Below the pieces are notes generated by a model that saw only the letters and a list, made by a program, of their open reading frames with translations, was not told the DNA's origin and did no database searches. 64,000 nucleotides of DNA, taken from the NCBI RefSeq assembly GCF_004208535.1, contig NZ_SGIS01000011.1, forward strand, positions 1-64,000. The letters run 5' to 3'. Source of the DNA: Sphingomonas populi (GTDB lineage Bacteria; Pseudomonadota; Alphaproteobacteria; Sphingomonadales; Sphingomonadaceae). Made by a program: the position numbers and the translations under genes. Position 1 is the first letter of the stretch; every line of letters begins with the position of its first letter. Shown here piece by piece: positions 1-9,312 of the stretch.

Positions 1-2
1 CG

Positions 3-479
3 CTGCTGGCGAATGACCAACGCTATCTGCTCAGCTCGCGCGAGCGCATTTTCGGCTATGGCTATACCGACTCCGCCGAACTGTTGGGGGATGTTCTGGC
101 AGGCAGGGCAGATTTCCTGCGCCGCCTCACAGTGCCGTCCGGCGAGGGGCTGGCGGGGCGTTGGGACAATGTGACGGGGGGGCTGACGATAGCGCTGGTT
201 CCGGGTGGCAAGCTCGAAGTCCAGATCAACACCAACGAGCCGGTCACCGCGCGATGGGTTTGCGACATTCAAAGCATCGGCCGGCCGGTCGGCGGCGTGC
301 TCGAGATCACGTCCGAGGAGGACGGCTCTACGCTCAGACTGACGCGGATCGGGCAAACGTTGAAGGTCCAGGCCGAGGCACCAGCGGGTAAAGCGACTTG
401 GACGCCGGGATATTGCGGGCTGAACGGCTCTGTGGACGGCGATTACTTTTCGATGAAGCCGCGTCCCGGCAAGGGGTGA
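3..479 (+). CDS. C-terminal part of an unrecognised protein, open at the left edge
   Basis: The frame is open from the first bases of the window (codons from position 3) to the TGA at 477-479, so this is the 3' end of a gene that starts outside. About 158 residues are visible. The first part (LLANDQRYLLSSRER) reads like the end of a helical domain. The second part is a beta-rich segment with GRWDNVTGG and two Cys (WVCDIQ, GYCGLNG) that could be a secreted lipocalin-like or inhibitor-like domain. A lysozyme-inhibitor LprI-type N-terminus is one weak possibility. It lies inside the integrative element that ends at tRNA-Thr, so it is probably cargo. Function unknown. Confidence 0.5.
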   Translation: MLANDQRYLLSSRERIFGYGYTDSAELLGDVLAGRADFLRRLTVPSGEGLAGRWDNVTGGLTIALVPGGKLEVQINTNEPVTARWVCDIQSIGRPVGGVLEITSEEDGSTLRLTRIGQTLKVQAEAPAGKATWTPGYCGLNGSVDGDYFSMKPRPGKG

Positions 480-525
480 CTGCGCGAACGTTCCACATCG
501 GATCACCTTCTTGGATGTCAGCGCC

Positions 526-762
526 TTATCGCCGCAGCCAAAGGCCGAGATGGTGGATAAGGCGCCACTCACCGGCTGTGCGGACGAGATAGACCTTCAC
601 CTCGTCACCCACCTGCGGGGTCAGCCGCAGCGTGTTGGTCCCGCCGAGCCAGGAATTGGGTACGACGACGTTGCGTTCACCGGTGAAGCGCAGGTTTCTC
701 TCACCCGACGCAAGCCGGCCCTTCTCGATCGTTCCACCTGAAATTAGCGCGCGGCCGCACGA
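526..762 (-). pseudogene. 5'-truncated reverse-strand gene fragment of unknown family
   Basis: On the minus strand a 78-codon frame ends with TAA at 526-528 and reads like real protein (for example ERNVVVPNSWLGG and GDEVKVYLVR). It is closed upstream by an in-frame TGA at 763-765 and has no ATG, GTG or TTG near its 5' end, so the beginning is missing or frameshifted. The break lies about 10 bp from a 25-bp repeat (776-800) that recurs at 62989-63013, which suggests a rearrangement junction. It is convergent with the preceding partial gene. Family not recognised. Confidence 0.4.
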
Positions 763-775
763 TCATCGCCTGCGG

Positions 776-800
776 GACCATGAGGAAGTGTGGGGCATCG
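776..800 (+). repeat. Copy 1 of an exact 25-bp repeat (other copy at 62989)
   Basis: These 25 bases are identical to 62989-63013 in the same orientation. The core reads ATGAGGAAGTGTGGGGCATC. Both copies would start a short frame MRKCGAS that quickly diverges. Here the repeat sits between a truncated gene and an IS-passenger-like gene. Confidence 0.75.
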
Positions 801-836
801 GTAGCGAAGTAGGCGTCGGCACGCTATGCAGGGCTG

Positions 837-1274
837 GTGGCCGGTCCTACGAAATCGATCCAAATCGCCGCTGAACCGGAGGCTGCGGAGCCAGGCGCGC
901 CCGGAGTCGTACAGGTTAAAGTCTGGCTGTTGGGGATCAGTCCGATGGTATGGCGGAGAGTGCAAATCTCCGACGGCGCCACCTTGCGCGAACTGCACGG
1001 TGTGATCCAGGTGGCGATGGGATGGGAGGGCATTCACCTTTATCAGTTTCGTCTGCGCTCCCGGTGCTGTGGCTCGTGGGAACTGTGTGCCTCTTCGCCG
1101 GACGTGACGCTGGCATCGCTGAAACAGTGGACCAGGCGCGGAGCTCATCTGTTGCTGCAAACGCGCACCCGTACCCTCGACGGCACGCTTCGACCTTTGT
1201 TCGAGCGATGGTATCCGGGCTTGGCAAATGACAATTTCAGCGACACCGCCTCTGGGCAGATCGCCGCAGCGTGA
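837..1274 (+). pseudogene. Decayed plasmid pRiA4b ORF-3 / IS1096 passenger TnpR-like protein
   Basis: The 145-codon frame starts at GTG 837. Residues about 25-70 carry the family signature: VKVWLLGISPMVWRRVQI, then LRELHGVIQVAMGWEG and HLYQF. Known members run to roughly 180-200 residues and continue with a conserved YEYD...W.HE segment. Here the sequence past about residue 72 is scrambled (CCGSWELCASSPDVTLASL), as if frameshifted, and the D-x-W-x-H-E region is absent. The family is usually found as a passenger of insertion sequences or on plasmids; no transposase is left nearby. Likely a non-functional relic inside the integrative element. Confidence 0.6.
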
Positions 1275-1756
1275 ATGCCCGACTGTCCGCAGTTCGGAAG
1301 CGCAAAGAGAGCGCTGAGCTTTCATGATTAGGTCTTCAGACCGAAGCTGCCGATCGGATTCATACAGATGCAGTCGATCGATGCGAGCCCGGCCACCGTT
1401 CGGAGACAGTAGGTTTGGTCAGAAAATATGTGACCGATGCTTTTTTGAGAAAGGCGCGATGCCGCAGCGGCTACCGACGGCCCGCCTCCAAAGCGTTTCC
1501 GCGTTCGTGCTTCAAACCCGATTTACGAAAAGGGAGTGGGGCCACGGCAAGGGGCCACGAAGTTTGCTGCGGCGCAGCATCGGCAGGAAAATCAACTGGT
1601 TAGGGCGTCATTGCGATTCCCTTCACCTCGCAACTAGTGTTTACGTGAAGACTTACTCAAGTCGAAAGCGACGATTGCCGCAAGCTTCGCCTCGACTTTA
1701 ATTCGCACGCCCCGCCCGGCTGGCAGTAGATTAAACGCGCTTGCGCCGCTTGCACG
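1275..1756. other. About 480 bp without a supportable gene
   Basis: Several frames are open here but their translations are arginine- and serine-rich and unlike any protein I know. The only structure noted is at 1601-1626, which resembles 63127-63150 with two substitutions and two small gaps. This is probably element-internal spacer or decayed DNA beyond the 3' end of the integrase gene. Confidence 0.5.
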
Positions 1757-2974
1757 TTATGCTTGCTTCTGGAATTCGCCTTTAATTACCTTCCCGCCCG
1801 CCCGAAGCTGATCGAGATGGTCTGACCACCACTGCGCCATCTTCACACGCTCGGCCCAATGTGCGCCGCGGTGGTAGGCAGCCCGCACTTTGTCGCGTTC
1901 CCCGTGCGCGAGCGCGCGCTCGATCGCGTCGGGATGCCAAAGGCCACACTCGTTCAGCAGCGTGCTCGCCATTGCGCGGAACCCATGGCTGGTCATTTCA
2001 TCATGCTCGTAGCCCATCCGCCTGAGCGCCGTGTTGAGGGTATTTTCGCAGATCGAACGCTTGGTCGTGTGCAACGCGGGAAACAGGAAATCGCTGGATC
2101 GACTAACCGATCGCAATTCCTGCAGCAGATAGAGCGACTGGCGCGAGAGCGGCACCGCGTGGGCCTGCTTCATCTTCATGCGTTCAGCCGGGATGCGCCA
2201 GACCTTGTCGGCAAAATCGATCTCGCTCCAGAGCGCTTGGCGCAGCTCTCCGGGCCGCAGGAAGACGTGAGGAGCCAGGCGCAGAGCAAAGAGCGTCTCC
2301 GGCCGTCCGCTGTAATCCTCAATCGCGCGCAGAAGTTCACCGACCTTGATCGGGTCGACGATCGCTGCGTGATGTTTGACGCGTGGCACGGTAAGCGCGC
2401 CGCGCAGGATGTCTGCAGGATTGCGATCGACACGAAGGGTCGCAAAGCCATACCGAAACACACGACCCGCGAAGGACCGTAGCCTCAGCGCCGTTTCGTG
2501 ATGACCGCGGCGTTCGACGCGCTTCAGCACGTCAAGCAGTTCATGTGGGGTGACGGCAGCGATCGGGCGCTTTGCCAGAGCATCCAGCAACTCGAGAAAC
2601 CACCGTGCCTTCTTCACGGTGGCGGGCGATTTCCCCTCCCGCTCCATCTTCTGGATGAACTCCTCGGCGACCAGCCCGAAGGTCGTCGCCGCCGCAAGTT
2701 CATCCTTGATGCGGCGCTGCCGCTTTTCCTCGACCGGATCGATCCCATCCTCAAGTTCGGCGCGCAGCGCGTCCCGCTTTTTGCGGGCATCCTTCAGCGT
2801 CACATCCGGGAAGCTGCCAAGCGACATTTTGCGCTCGACGCCGAACACCTTGTAGCGGAACCGCCACAGAAGCGCGCCAGTCGGCTGCACCAAAAGGAAC
2901 AGCCCATCGGAGTCGGGAACCTTGAACGGACGCGCTGCGGGCTGCAGCGCACGAATCTGGACGGTCGTCAGCAC
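1757..2974 (-). CDS. Tyrosine recombinase / P4-type phage integrase
   Basis: This is a 405-aa site-specific recombinase. The N-terminus is the DUF4102-type arm-binding domain (LTTVQIRALQPAARPFKV, LFLLVQPTGALLWRFRY), followed by a helical core-binding domain and the catalytic domain. The catalytic residues are visible: Arg in LRPGELR (about 240), His-x-x-Arg in SHGFRA (about 330-333), a second His in AHGERD (about 357) and the nucleophile Tyr in RAAYHRG (about 367). I chose GTG 2974 because the family usually begins at this LT-T motif and GAGGAGG lies 11 bp upstream; an ATG at 3079 would add 35 unlikely residues. The gene is next to the 3' end of tRNA-Thr, the classic arrangement for an element integrated in a tRNA gene, with cargo to the left. 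It appears intact. Confidence 0.88.
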   Translation of the reverse strand: MLTTVQIRALQPAARPFKVPDSDGLFLLVQPTGALLWRFRYKVFGVERKMSLGSFPDVTLKDARKKRDALRAELEDGIDPVEEKRQRRIKDELAAATTFGLVAEEFIQKMEREGKSPATVKKARWFLELLDALAKRPIAAVTPHELLDVLKRVERRGHHETALRLRSFAGRVFRYGFATLRVDRNPADILRGALTVPRVKHHAAIVDPIKVGELLRAIEDYSGRPETLFALRLAPHVFLRPGELRQALWSEIDFADKVWRIPAERMKMKQAHAVPLSRQSLYLLQELRSVSRSSDFLFPALHTTKRSICENTLNTALRRMGYEHDEMTSHGFRAMASTLLNECGLWHPDAIERALAHGERDKVRAAYHRGAHWAERVKMAQWWSDHLDQLRAGGKVIKGEFQKQA

Positions 2975-2975
2975 G

Positions 2976-3025
2976 GTGGACCACGCCTCCTCAAAATCTC
3001 GTGGTCCACCGATTCGTGGTCCACT
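2976..3025. repeat. Cluster of GTGGWCCAC palindromes upstream of the integrase
   Basis: Three copies of the near-palindrome GTGG(A/T)CCAC occur within about 50 bp, just upstream of the preferred integrase start. Such clustered sites could be binding sites for the integrase or a directionality factor. This is inference from position only. Confidence 0.4.
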
Positions 3026-3080
3026 TTGAGTGATCCTTAGCGGAACAAAGTGAGATTTCGCGGGATCAACAGGAGGCAAT

Positions 3081-3101
3081 ATATCGCAGTTTTCTGCGGT
3101 T
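3081..3101 (-). repeat. 21-bp hairpin element 3' of tRNA-Thr, shared with the tRNA-Gly flank
   Basis: Read on the minus strand (the tRNA direction), this small hairpin (CGCAG loop CTGCG) lies 24 bp beyond the tRNA-Thr CCA end. It matches 13930-13950, downstream of tRNA-Gly, at 19 of 21 positions. It may be a terminator, or part of an integration site shared by related elements. Confidence 0.55.
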
Positions 3102-3125
3102 TTCTACAATGTTCTCAATATGTAC

Positions 3126-3201
3126 TGGTGCCGCTTACAGGACTCGAACCTGTGACCCCCGCATTACGAATGCGATGCTCTACCAACTGAGCTAAAGCGG
3201 C
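3126..3201 (-). tRNA. tRNA-Thr, anticodon CGT
   Basis: This 76-nt cloverleaf on the minus strand has the acceptor stem GCCGCTT / AAGCGGC, an encoded 3' CCA, the D-arm TAGCTCAGTTGGTAGAGC and the T-arm GGTTCGAGTCC. The seven-base anticodon loop TTCGTAA puts CGT in the anticodon position, reading the Thr codon ACG. Its 3' end points toward the integrase gene, so it is the probable attachment site of the element to the left. The tRNA is complete, as expected if the crossover restores its 3' end. Confidence 0.95.
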
Positions 3202-3391
3202 ATCTTCGCGGCCGGCGATAGGGATCGTCGGTCGTGAGGCCGGGCGCTTATCAGGCGGAATGTTGCGTGGCAAGCGCAGGATAGCGCAAAATCGCACGCC
3301 GCGCCGATTTACGCGGCGTTTACCAAGGCGGATGCACAACCGCTCGAGAAACGGGATTCGATGGCGAATCGCGCAAAGGGTCGAATGGCGC

Positions 3392-4453
3392 ATGGATGAT
3401 GTTTGCGGGCTCGAGGCCGACCGGAACGGAGCGGGGGATATCGACACCCGCGCTGGCGATGTCGATGAGCCGCAGTTCGATATCGGCACTGATGAGCGGC
3501 GCATGCATGTGCGTGCCTACAACCATTGGGTCTCGCTGTTGCGTGGGCGTGCCTATCCGGCGATCGCCGATCTGGACCCCGCTGGTATCGCCGATTTCGA
3601 ATCGAATGGTGTGCTGCTCGATTTCTCGGCAGGTGTCGAAAATCCCGCGATTTCGTTCGTCGGCCAGGCCTTGCGCGAGGAATGCGCGATCGACGCGTCC
3701 ATCACGCACATCTCGCAAGTGCCGAGCCGTTCCCTGCTGTCGCGGCTTACCGACCATTATCTCCAAATCATCGCCAATACCGCGCCGATCGGGTTCGAGG
3801 CCGAATTCGTCAACGCGCGCGGGCACAACACGCTGTACCGTGGCATCCTGATGCCGTTCTCCGCGCACGGCGAGTCGATCGACTTCATCTACGGCGTCAT
3901 CAACTGGAAAGAGTTGGTCGACCACGCGACGCAGGCGAGGCTCGATACCGAACTCGCCGTAGCGGTTCGCGGTGGGCCGACGAGTGGCGCGGCGCTCGCC
4001 TGGGCCGATGGGCCGAGCGGTGCGCTCGACGCCGATCCGGTCCTGCCGATCGCTTCGAGCGCCACGACGGTGCTCGATCACCTCGCGCTTGCGCGTGAGA
4101 GCGCCGAAGCGGTGCGGGTTGCCGAGGCGAAGGCACGCGATGCGCTCTACCGTGCGCTTGATCGTGCCTATGCGTTCGCGGCCGCGGCGAATGCCGATCC
4201 GCGCGGCTATGAGGCCTTGCTGGAAGACGCTGGCGTCCCGCTTCATCTGCACGCGCCGATGGCGTCAGTGGTCCAGCTCGTCTTCGGCATCGACTATGAC
4301 GGAGCCCGGCTGACCGACTATGCAGCGGTGCTCGCCTACGCACATCGCAGCGGCGTCGCCACCGAAGGGCTGCGAGCTTTTCTCGAACAGGCCAAAGATG
4401 GTATCGACGGCATCGTCAACGCGGAGCGCGGTGCGCGCGCTGATCCGTCCTGA
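3392..4453 (+). CDS. PAS-domain protein of a sphingomonad-type family
   Basis: A 353-aa cytoplasmic protein. A conserved block (MHVRAYNHWVSLLRGR, DLDPAGIADF, VLLDFSAGVENP, PSRSLLSRLTDHYLQIIA, FEAEFVNARG, TLYRGILMPFS and IDFIYGVINWKE) forms an atypical PAS sensory domain in the first half. The second half is helical, Ala-rich and less conserved. I recall very similar uncharacterised PAS proteins in many sphingomonads. ATG 3392 is chosen because the upstream in-frame region (from 3260) is Arg-rich and unlike protein. There is no output domain such as a kinase or GGDEF, so it may act as an adaptor or regulator. The ligand is unknown. Confidence 0.7.
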   Translation: MDDVCGLEADRNGAGDIDTRAGDVDEPQFDIGTDERRMHVRAYNHWVSLLRGRAYPAIADLDPAGIADFESNGVLLDFSAGVENPAISFVGQALREECAIDASITHISQVPSRSLLSRLTDHYLQIIANTAPIGFEAEFVNARGHNTLYRGILMPFSAHGESIDFIYGVINWKELVDHATQARLDTELAVAVRGGPTSGAALAWADGPSGALDADPVLPIASSATTVLDHLALARESAEAVRVAEAKARDALYRALDRAYAFAAAANADPRGYEALLEDAGVPLHLHAPMASVVQLVFGIDYDGARLTDYAAVLAYAHRSGVATEGLRAFLEQAKDGIDGIVNAERGARADPS

Positions 4454-4645
4454 ACCATGCGACGAAATACGCGGGCAACGTGTTTGGTGAAGCGATGCCC
4501 GATATCGTTCGGGACGCACCAGACGTATCCGTGCTGCTTAATCGAGCAATCCGCCAGGCGAGTGCCCGATTTTTTCGCATAAGGTGACCCGCTATAGGGT
4601 GCCGCAACCAAATCCGCGCCCTATAGAGTTCGCACACGAACACGC

Positions 4646-7600
4646 ATGGGACGAGGCATGGCAAAGACGATGCAGAAATCGCTGGCGGAGGCGCTCGCCG
4701 CCCGGTTGACCAAGAGCGCGCTGCCCGGCGAGTTGCAGGGATTCGACAAGGCAGCGTGCAAGGAGGCTGCGGCGTTCGTCGCGATGACGGGCGCGAAGCG
4801 GCGCCCCGGCACGCCGGTGCTCGCACTGGAGCCGCTCGCCGCGACCGATCCGCGCCGCCGCATGCGCCTCTCCATCGTCAACGACGACATGCCGTTCCTG
4901 GTCGATTCGATCGCGGCGGTGATCGGCGCGCATGACGTCGCGATTGATCGGATCATCCATCCCGTGATCGGCGCGACGCGCGATGCCGAGGGCAATCTCA
5001 CCGCGATCGGCGATGCCGGAGCGGGTGGCACGTCGGAATCGATGATCTATCTCGAACTGGAACGCGCCGACGCGCGCGACCGGCGCGAGCTGATCGCCGC
5101 GCTCGAACACAGCCTCGCCGACGTGCGCGCGGCGGTGCAGGACTGGGACGCGTTACAGGCGGCAATGGCCGCCGATGCGGAAACGCTCGGCGACAGTGAG
5201 GGCGGGGCGCTGCTCCGCTGGTTCCTCGATCGCAACTTCACCTTGCTCGCGCATGAGCTGTGGCACGACGGATTGGTCTCCGCGCTCGGCATCGCGCGTA
5301 ATGGCCATGCCGTGCCGATTCTCGCGGAAACCTCGCGCGACCTGGCGATGGCGTGGTTCGCGAAGGGCGGCGAGGCGCCGCTGCTGCTCAAGTCCAACCA
5401 GATTTCGGCGGTCCATCGGCAGGTGCCGCTGGATCTCGCGCTGGTGCCGGTTGTGAGCGATGGCAAGGTGGTCGGCCTCTCGATCCATGCCGGGTTGTGG
5501 ACGAGCGGCGCGGTTGCATCGTCGCCGCAGGACGTGCCGGTGCTGCGCACGCGCCTGGCCGCGCTGGAGAAGAAGTTCGGCTTCGATCCCAGGGGCCATG
5601 CCGGCAAGGCGCTGACCCATGCGCTCGCCTCGTTGCCGCACGACCTCGCGACCGGGTTCGCGCCCGAGGCGCTTGAGGAGCTCGCGCTCACCGCCATGTC
5701 GCTCGCCGACCGGCCGCGGCCCAAGCTGGTGCTGGTGCGCAGCATCCTCGGCCGGCATCTGTTCGCGTTCGTATGGCTGCCGCGTGACGACCTCACCACC
5801 GGGCGGCGCGTCGCGATTGGCGAACTGCTGATCGAGGCGGCGAACGGCAGCCTGCTCAACTGGGCGATCGCGATGGACGGCGTGACCGCGCTGATGCGCT
5901 ATACGCTCGATCTGCGCGGCGCGGGGGTGATGCCCGATGCCGCCGCGCTCGACGCACGGATCGCGCGGATGGTGCGCGGCTGGGCGCCGGCGGTCGAGGC
6001 TGCGCTCGGCGAACAGGTCGAGCCGGCACGCGCGACTCGGCTGGCGCTGCGCTATGCGGCGAGCTTCCCGCAAGGGTATCGCAACGCCAAACCGCCCGAG
6101 GAAGCGGCGAGCGATATCGTCCGCCTTGCGCGACTGGAAACGCCCGACGCGCGATCGGTCCGGCTGTACCGCGATGCCGCCGGCGCGCTTCGGCTCAACA
6201 TCTACCGGCAGGGCGGTGCGCTGGCCTTGTCCGACGCGGTGCCGGTGCTGGAGAATTTCGGCTTCCGTGTGATCGAGGAGCAGCCCACCGCACTCACCGA
6301 CGAGGGGCGGAGCTTCGTTCACGAGTTCCTCGTCGAGACGGCGGGCGATCCGCTGGCCGGGGATGTCGCGGTGCTGGAGGAGGCGATCCGCGCCGTGCTG
6401 GAGGGCGCGGCCGAGAATGACGCGTTCAACCGACTGATCGTCGAGGCGGGTGTCGCGCCGCGCTCGGTGGTGCTGCTGCGAGCCTGGTTCCGCTATCTGC
6501 GCCAGGCCGGGCTGACCTATGGCCTCGCCACCGTGTCGGATGCGCTGCGGCGCGCGCCCAAGGTCGCGGCGGCGCTGATCGAACGCTTCGACGCCGCGCA
6601 TGACCCCGCGCGCAAGCGGCGCGACGTTGCCGCCGCCGACGCCGCGATCGAGCACGGCCTTGATGCTGTCTCGGCGATCGACGACGATCGCATCCTGCGC
6701 GCGCTGCGCAGCGTGATCGCCGCGACGTTGCGTACCAACGCCTTTGCCCCCGCCGGGCAGGCGGCGCTTGCGTTCAAGCTCGACAGCCATGCCATTCCGG
6801 GCCTGCCCGCGCCGCTGCCGTGGCGCGAGATTTGGGTCTATTCGCCGCGCATCGAGGGCATTCACCTTCGCGCCGGCCCGGTCGCGCGCGGTGGTCTGCG
6901 CTGGTCCGACCGGCGGGATGACTTCCGTACCGAAATCCTTGGGCTGATGAAGGCGCAGCGCGTCAAAAATGCGGTGATCGTGCCGACTGGCGCGAAGGGC
7001 GGCTTCTACCCCAAGCAACTGCCCGCGCCATCGAACCGCGACGCGTGGCTGGCCGAGGGGACCGAGAGCTACCGCGTGTTCATCCGCGCGCTGCTCTCCG
7101 TCACCGACAATATCGTCGAGGGCGCGGTGACGCACCCCGCCGATGTCGTCGTGCATGACGGTGACGATCCCTATTTCGTCGTCGCCGCCGACAAGGGCAC
7201 CGCGACCTTCTCCGACGTCGCCAATGCGATCGCGATCGAACATGGCTTCTGGCTGGGCGACGCCTTCGCCAGCGGCGGGTCGGTCGGTTACGATCACAAG
7301 GCGATGGCGATCACCGCCAAGGGCGCTTGGGTGTCGGTGCAGCGCCACTTTGCCGAGAAGGGCGTCGACGTGCAGACTCAGCCGATCCGGGTGGTCGGCT
7401 GCGGCGATATGTCGGGCGACGTGTTCGGCAACGGCATGCTGCTGTCCAAGACGCTCAAGATCGTCGCGGCGTTCGACCACCGCCACATCTTCCTCGATCC
7501 CGATCCCGATCCGGCGGCAAGCTGGGACGAGCGCGCGCGCATGTTCGCGTTGCCGCGCTCGTCCTGGGCGGATTATGACGCGAAGCTGATATCCAAGGGC

Positions 7601-9274
7601 GGCGGCGTTTTCCCGCGCACCGACAAGGTCATCAAGCTCTCCAAGCAGGTGCGCGCGGTGCTGGGCATCGACGCGGCGGAGATGGAGCCGGGGGCGCTGA
7701 TTTCCGCGATCCTGAAAGCGCCGGTTGATCTGCTCTGGTTCGGCGGCATCGGCACCTATGTGAAGGCCGCCGCTGAGAACAACATCCAGGTCGGCGATCC
7801 CGCCAACGACCGGCTGCGCGTCGATGCCGAACAGGTCCGCGCGACGGCGATCGGCGAGGGTGCCAACCTCGGCGTGACGCAAGCCGCGCGCATCGCCTTC
7901 GCGCTGAAAGGCGGGCGGATCAACACCGACTTCATCGACAATTCGGCGGGGGTCGATTGCTCGGATAATGAGGTCAACATCAAGATCGCGCTCAACCGCG
8001 AGATGATCGCGGGGCGGCTCGCCTATGAGAAGCGCAATACTTTGCTCGCCTCGATGACCGACGATGTCGCGCATATCGTGCTGGAGGATAACCGCCTCCA
8101 GACGCTGGCGCTGTCGATCGCGGAAGGTGCGGGGCCGCGCGACGTGCCGAGCTATGTGCGGCTGATCGAGATTTTCGAGGCCGGCGGCACCCTCGATCGC
8201 GCGGTCGAGGGGCTGGCGGCGAACGACATCCTCCTGCGCCGTGCGCAGGAAGGGCTTGGGCTGGCCCGGCCCGAACTGGCGGTGCTGCTGGCGACCGCCA
8301 AGCTCGCGCTGCAAGCGGCGATCGAACATGGCACGCTCGGCCAGGATGCTGATCTCGCGCCCGATCTCCACGCCGCCTTCCCGCCGGCGATGCGCAAGAA
8401 GTACAAGGCCGCGATCGACCAGCACCGGCTGCGTGGCGAGATCGTCGCGACCAAGCTCGCCAATCGCATCATTAACCGGCTCGGCATGCTTCATCCGTTC
8501 GAACTGGCCGAGGAGGAGGGCGCGGCGCTCGCCGACATCGCCGCGATGTTCGTGGTTGCCGAGCGGCTGTTCGACCTGCCGACGTTGTGGGCGGAGATCG
8601 AGACGGCAGTGATGCCTGAGGCGGCCCGCATCGCCTTGTTCGACGAGGTTGCGGTGGCGACGCGCTCGCACATCGCCGATCTGCTCCGCGTGACGAAGAG
8701 CGGCACTGGACCTGGCGCGGTGATGGCGCGGATCGGCGCGGGGATCGTCCAGCTCGATCGCGAGACCAAGGCGCTGTTGCTGGAGGAAGCGAGTAGCCAG
8801 AGCGCGCGCATCGCCGCCAATCTCGAAGCGGTCGGCGCGCCGCGCGCGCTCGCGCAGAAGGTGGTGCGGCTGTTCGAACTCGATGGCGCGGTCGGGCTTG
8901 CCGATCTCGGCCAGCGCGTCGGACTCGACGAGATCGTGCTGACGCGCGCGTTCACCCGGCTCGGGCAGGCGCTCGGACTCGACTGGGCACAGGCCAATGC
9001 CGCGCGCATCGCGTCGAGCGATCCGTGGGAGCGGCTGCTGATCGCGGGCCTCGCGCGCGATTTCCAGCAATTGCGGCTGGAGTTCCTCGCACGCGGTGCC
9101 GAAGGCGCCAAGGCGGCTGATCCGCAGGCACGCGTCGAGAGCTGGCTTGCGGACAACGCCAGCCGGGTCGCACAATTCCGTGCCGGCATCGATCGTGCGC
9201 GCAGCACGCCCGCGCCGAGCGCGGCGATGCTCGCGCAGATCGCCGGGCAGGCGCGGGTGTTGCTCGGGCGGTAG
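4646..9274 (+). CDS. NAD-dependent glutamate dehydrogenase, large (180 kDa) class
   Basis: This 1542-aa enzyme oxidatively deaminates L-glutamate to 2-oxoglutarate, feeding amino-acid nitrogen and carbon into central metabolism (compare GdhZ of Caulobacter). The N-terminal about 700 residues are regulatory ACT-like and helical regions (LRLSIVNDDMPFLVDSIAAV near residues 72-91). The dehydrogenase domain follows with LRAGPVARGGLRWSDRRDDFR, the substrate-binding PTGAKGGFYPK (Lys784) and the nucleotide-binding GCGDMSGDVFGNGML. A helical C-terminal domain completes the protein. ATG 4646 is used; ATG 4658 is an equally plausible start four residues later, and neither has a strong ribosome site. It stands alone and is followed by a palindromic repeat and a strong bidirectional terminator. 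Confidence 0.93.
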   Translation: MGRGMAKTMQKSLAEALAARLTKSALPGELQGFDKAACKEAAAFVAMTGAKRRPGTPVLALEPLAATDPRRRMRLSIVNDDMPFLVDSIAAVIGAHDVAIDRIIHPVIGATRDAEGNLTAIGDAGAGGTSESMIYLELERADARDRRELIAALEHSLADVRAAVQDWDALQAAMAADAETLGDSEGGALLRWFLDRNFTLLAHELWHDGLVSALGIARNGHAVPILAETSRDLAMAWFAKGGEAPLLLKSNQISAVHRQVPLDLALVPVVSDGKVVGLSIHAGLWTSGAVASSPQDVPVLRTRLAALEKKFGFDPRGHAGKALTHALASLPHDLATGFAPEALEELALTAMSLADRPRPKLVLVRSILGRHLFAFVWLPRDDLTTGRRVAIGELLIEAANGSLLNWAIAMDGVTALMRYTLDLRGAGVMPDAAALDARIARMVRGWAPAVEAALGEQVEPARATRLALRYAASFPQGYRNAKPPEEAASDIVRLARLETPDARSVRLYRDAAGALRLNIYRQGGALALSDAVPVLENFGFRVIEEQPTALTDEGRSFVHEFLVETAGDPLAGDVAVLEEAIRAVLEGAAENDAFNRLIVEAGVAPRSVVLLRAWFRYLRQAGLTYGLATVSDALRRAPKVAAALIERFDAAHDPARKRRDVAAADAAIEHGLDAVSAIDDDRILRALRSVIAATLRTNAFAPAGQAALAFKLDSHAIPGLPAPLPWREIWVYSPRIEGIHLRAGPVARGGLRWSDRRDDFRTEILGLMKAQRVKNAVIVPTGAKGGFYPKQLPAPSNRDAWLAEGTESYRVFIRALLSVTDNIVEGAVTHPADVVVHDGDDPYFVVAADKGTATFSDVANAIAIEHGFWLGDAFASGGSVGYDHKAMAITAKGAWVSVQRHFAEKGVDVQTQPIRVVGCGDMSGDVFGNGMLLSKTLKIVAAFDHRHIFLDPDPDPAASWDERARMFALPRSSWADYDAKLISKGGGVFPRTDKVIKLSKQVRAVLGIDAAEMEPGALISAILKAPVDLLWFGGIGTYVKAAAENNIQVGDPANDRLRVDAEQVRATAIGEGANLGVTQAARIAFALKGGRINTDFIDNSAGVDCSDNEVNIKIALNREMIAGRLAYEKRNTLLASMTDDVAHIVLEDNRLQTLALSIAEGAGPRDVPSYVRLIEIFEAGGTLDRAVEGLAANDILLRRAQEGLGLARPELAVLLATAKLALQAAIEHGTLGQDADLAPDLHAAFPPAMRKKYKAAIDQHRLRGEIVATKLANRIINRLGMLHPFELAEEEGAALADIAAMFVVAERLFDLPTLWAEIETAVMPEAARIALFDEVAVATRSHIADLLRVTKSGTGPGAVMARIGAGIVQLDRETKALLLEEASSQSARIAANLEAVGAPRALAQKVVRLFELDGAVGLADLGQRVGLDEIVLTRAFTRLGQALGLDWAQANAARIASSDPWERLLIAGLARDFQQLRLEFLARGAEGAKAADPQARVESWLADNASRVAQFRAGIDRARSTPAPSAAMLAQIAGQARVLLGR

Positions 9275-9312
9275 GCGGGGGCGGGCGCGCGCGCCGCCCT
9301 GCCGATCACTCC

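Noticed and set aside
1615..1628. A 14-bp match to the T-arm of tRNA-Gly (CGATTCCCTTCACC) as a possible attachment-site copy
   Set aside because: Short, matches only a conserved tRNA arm and lacks the acceptor end; likely chance. The longer match to 63127 is more interesting.
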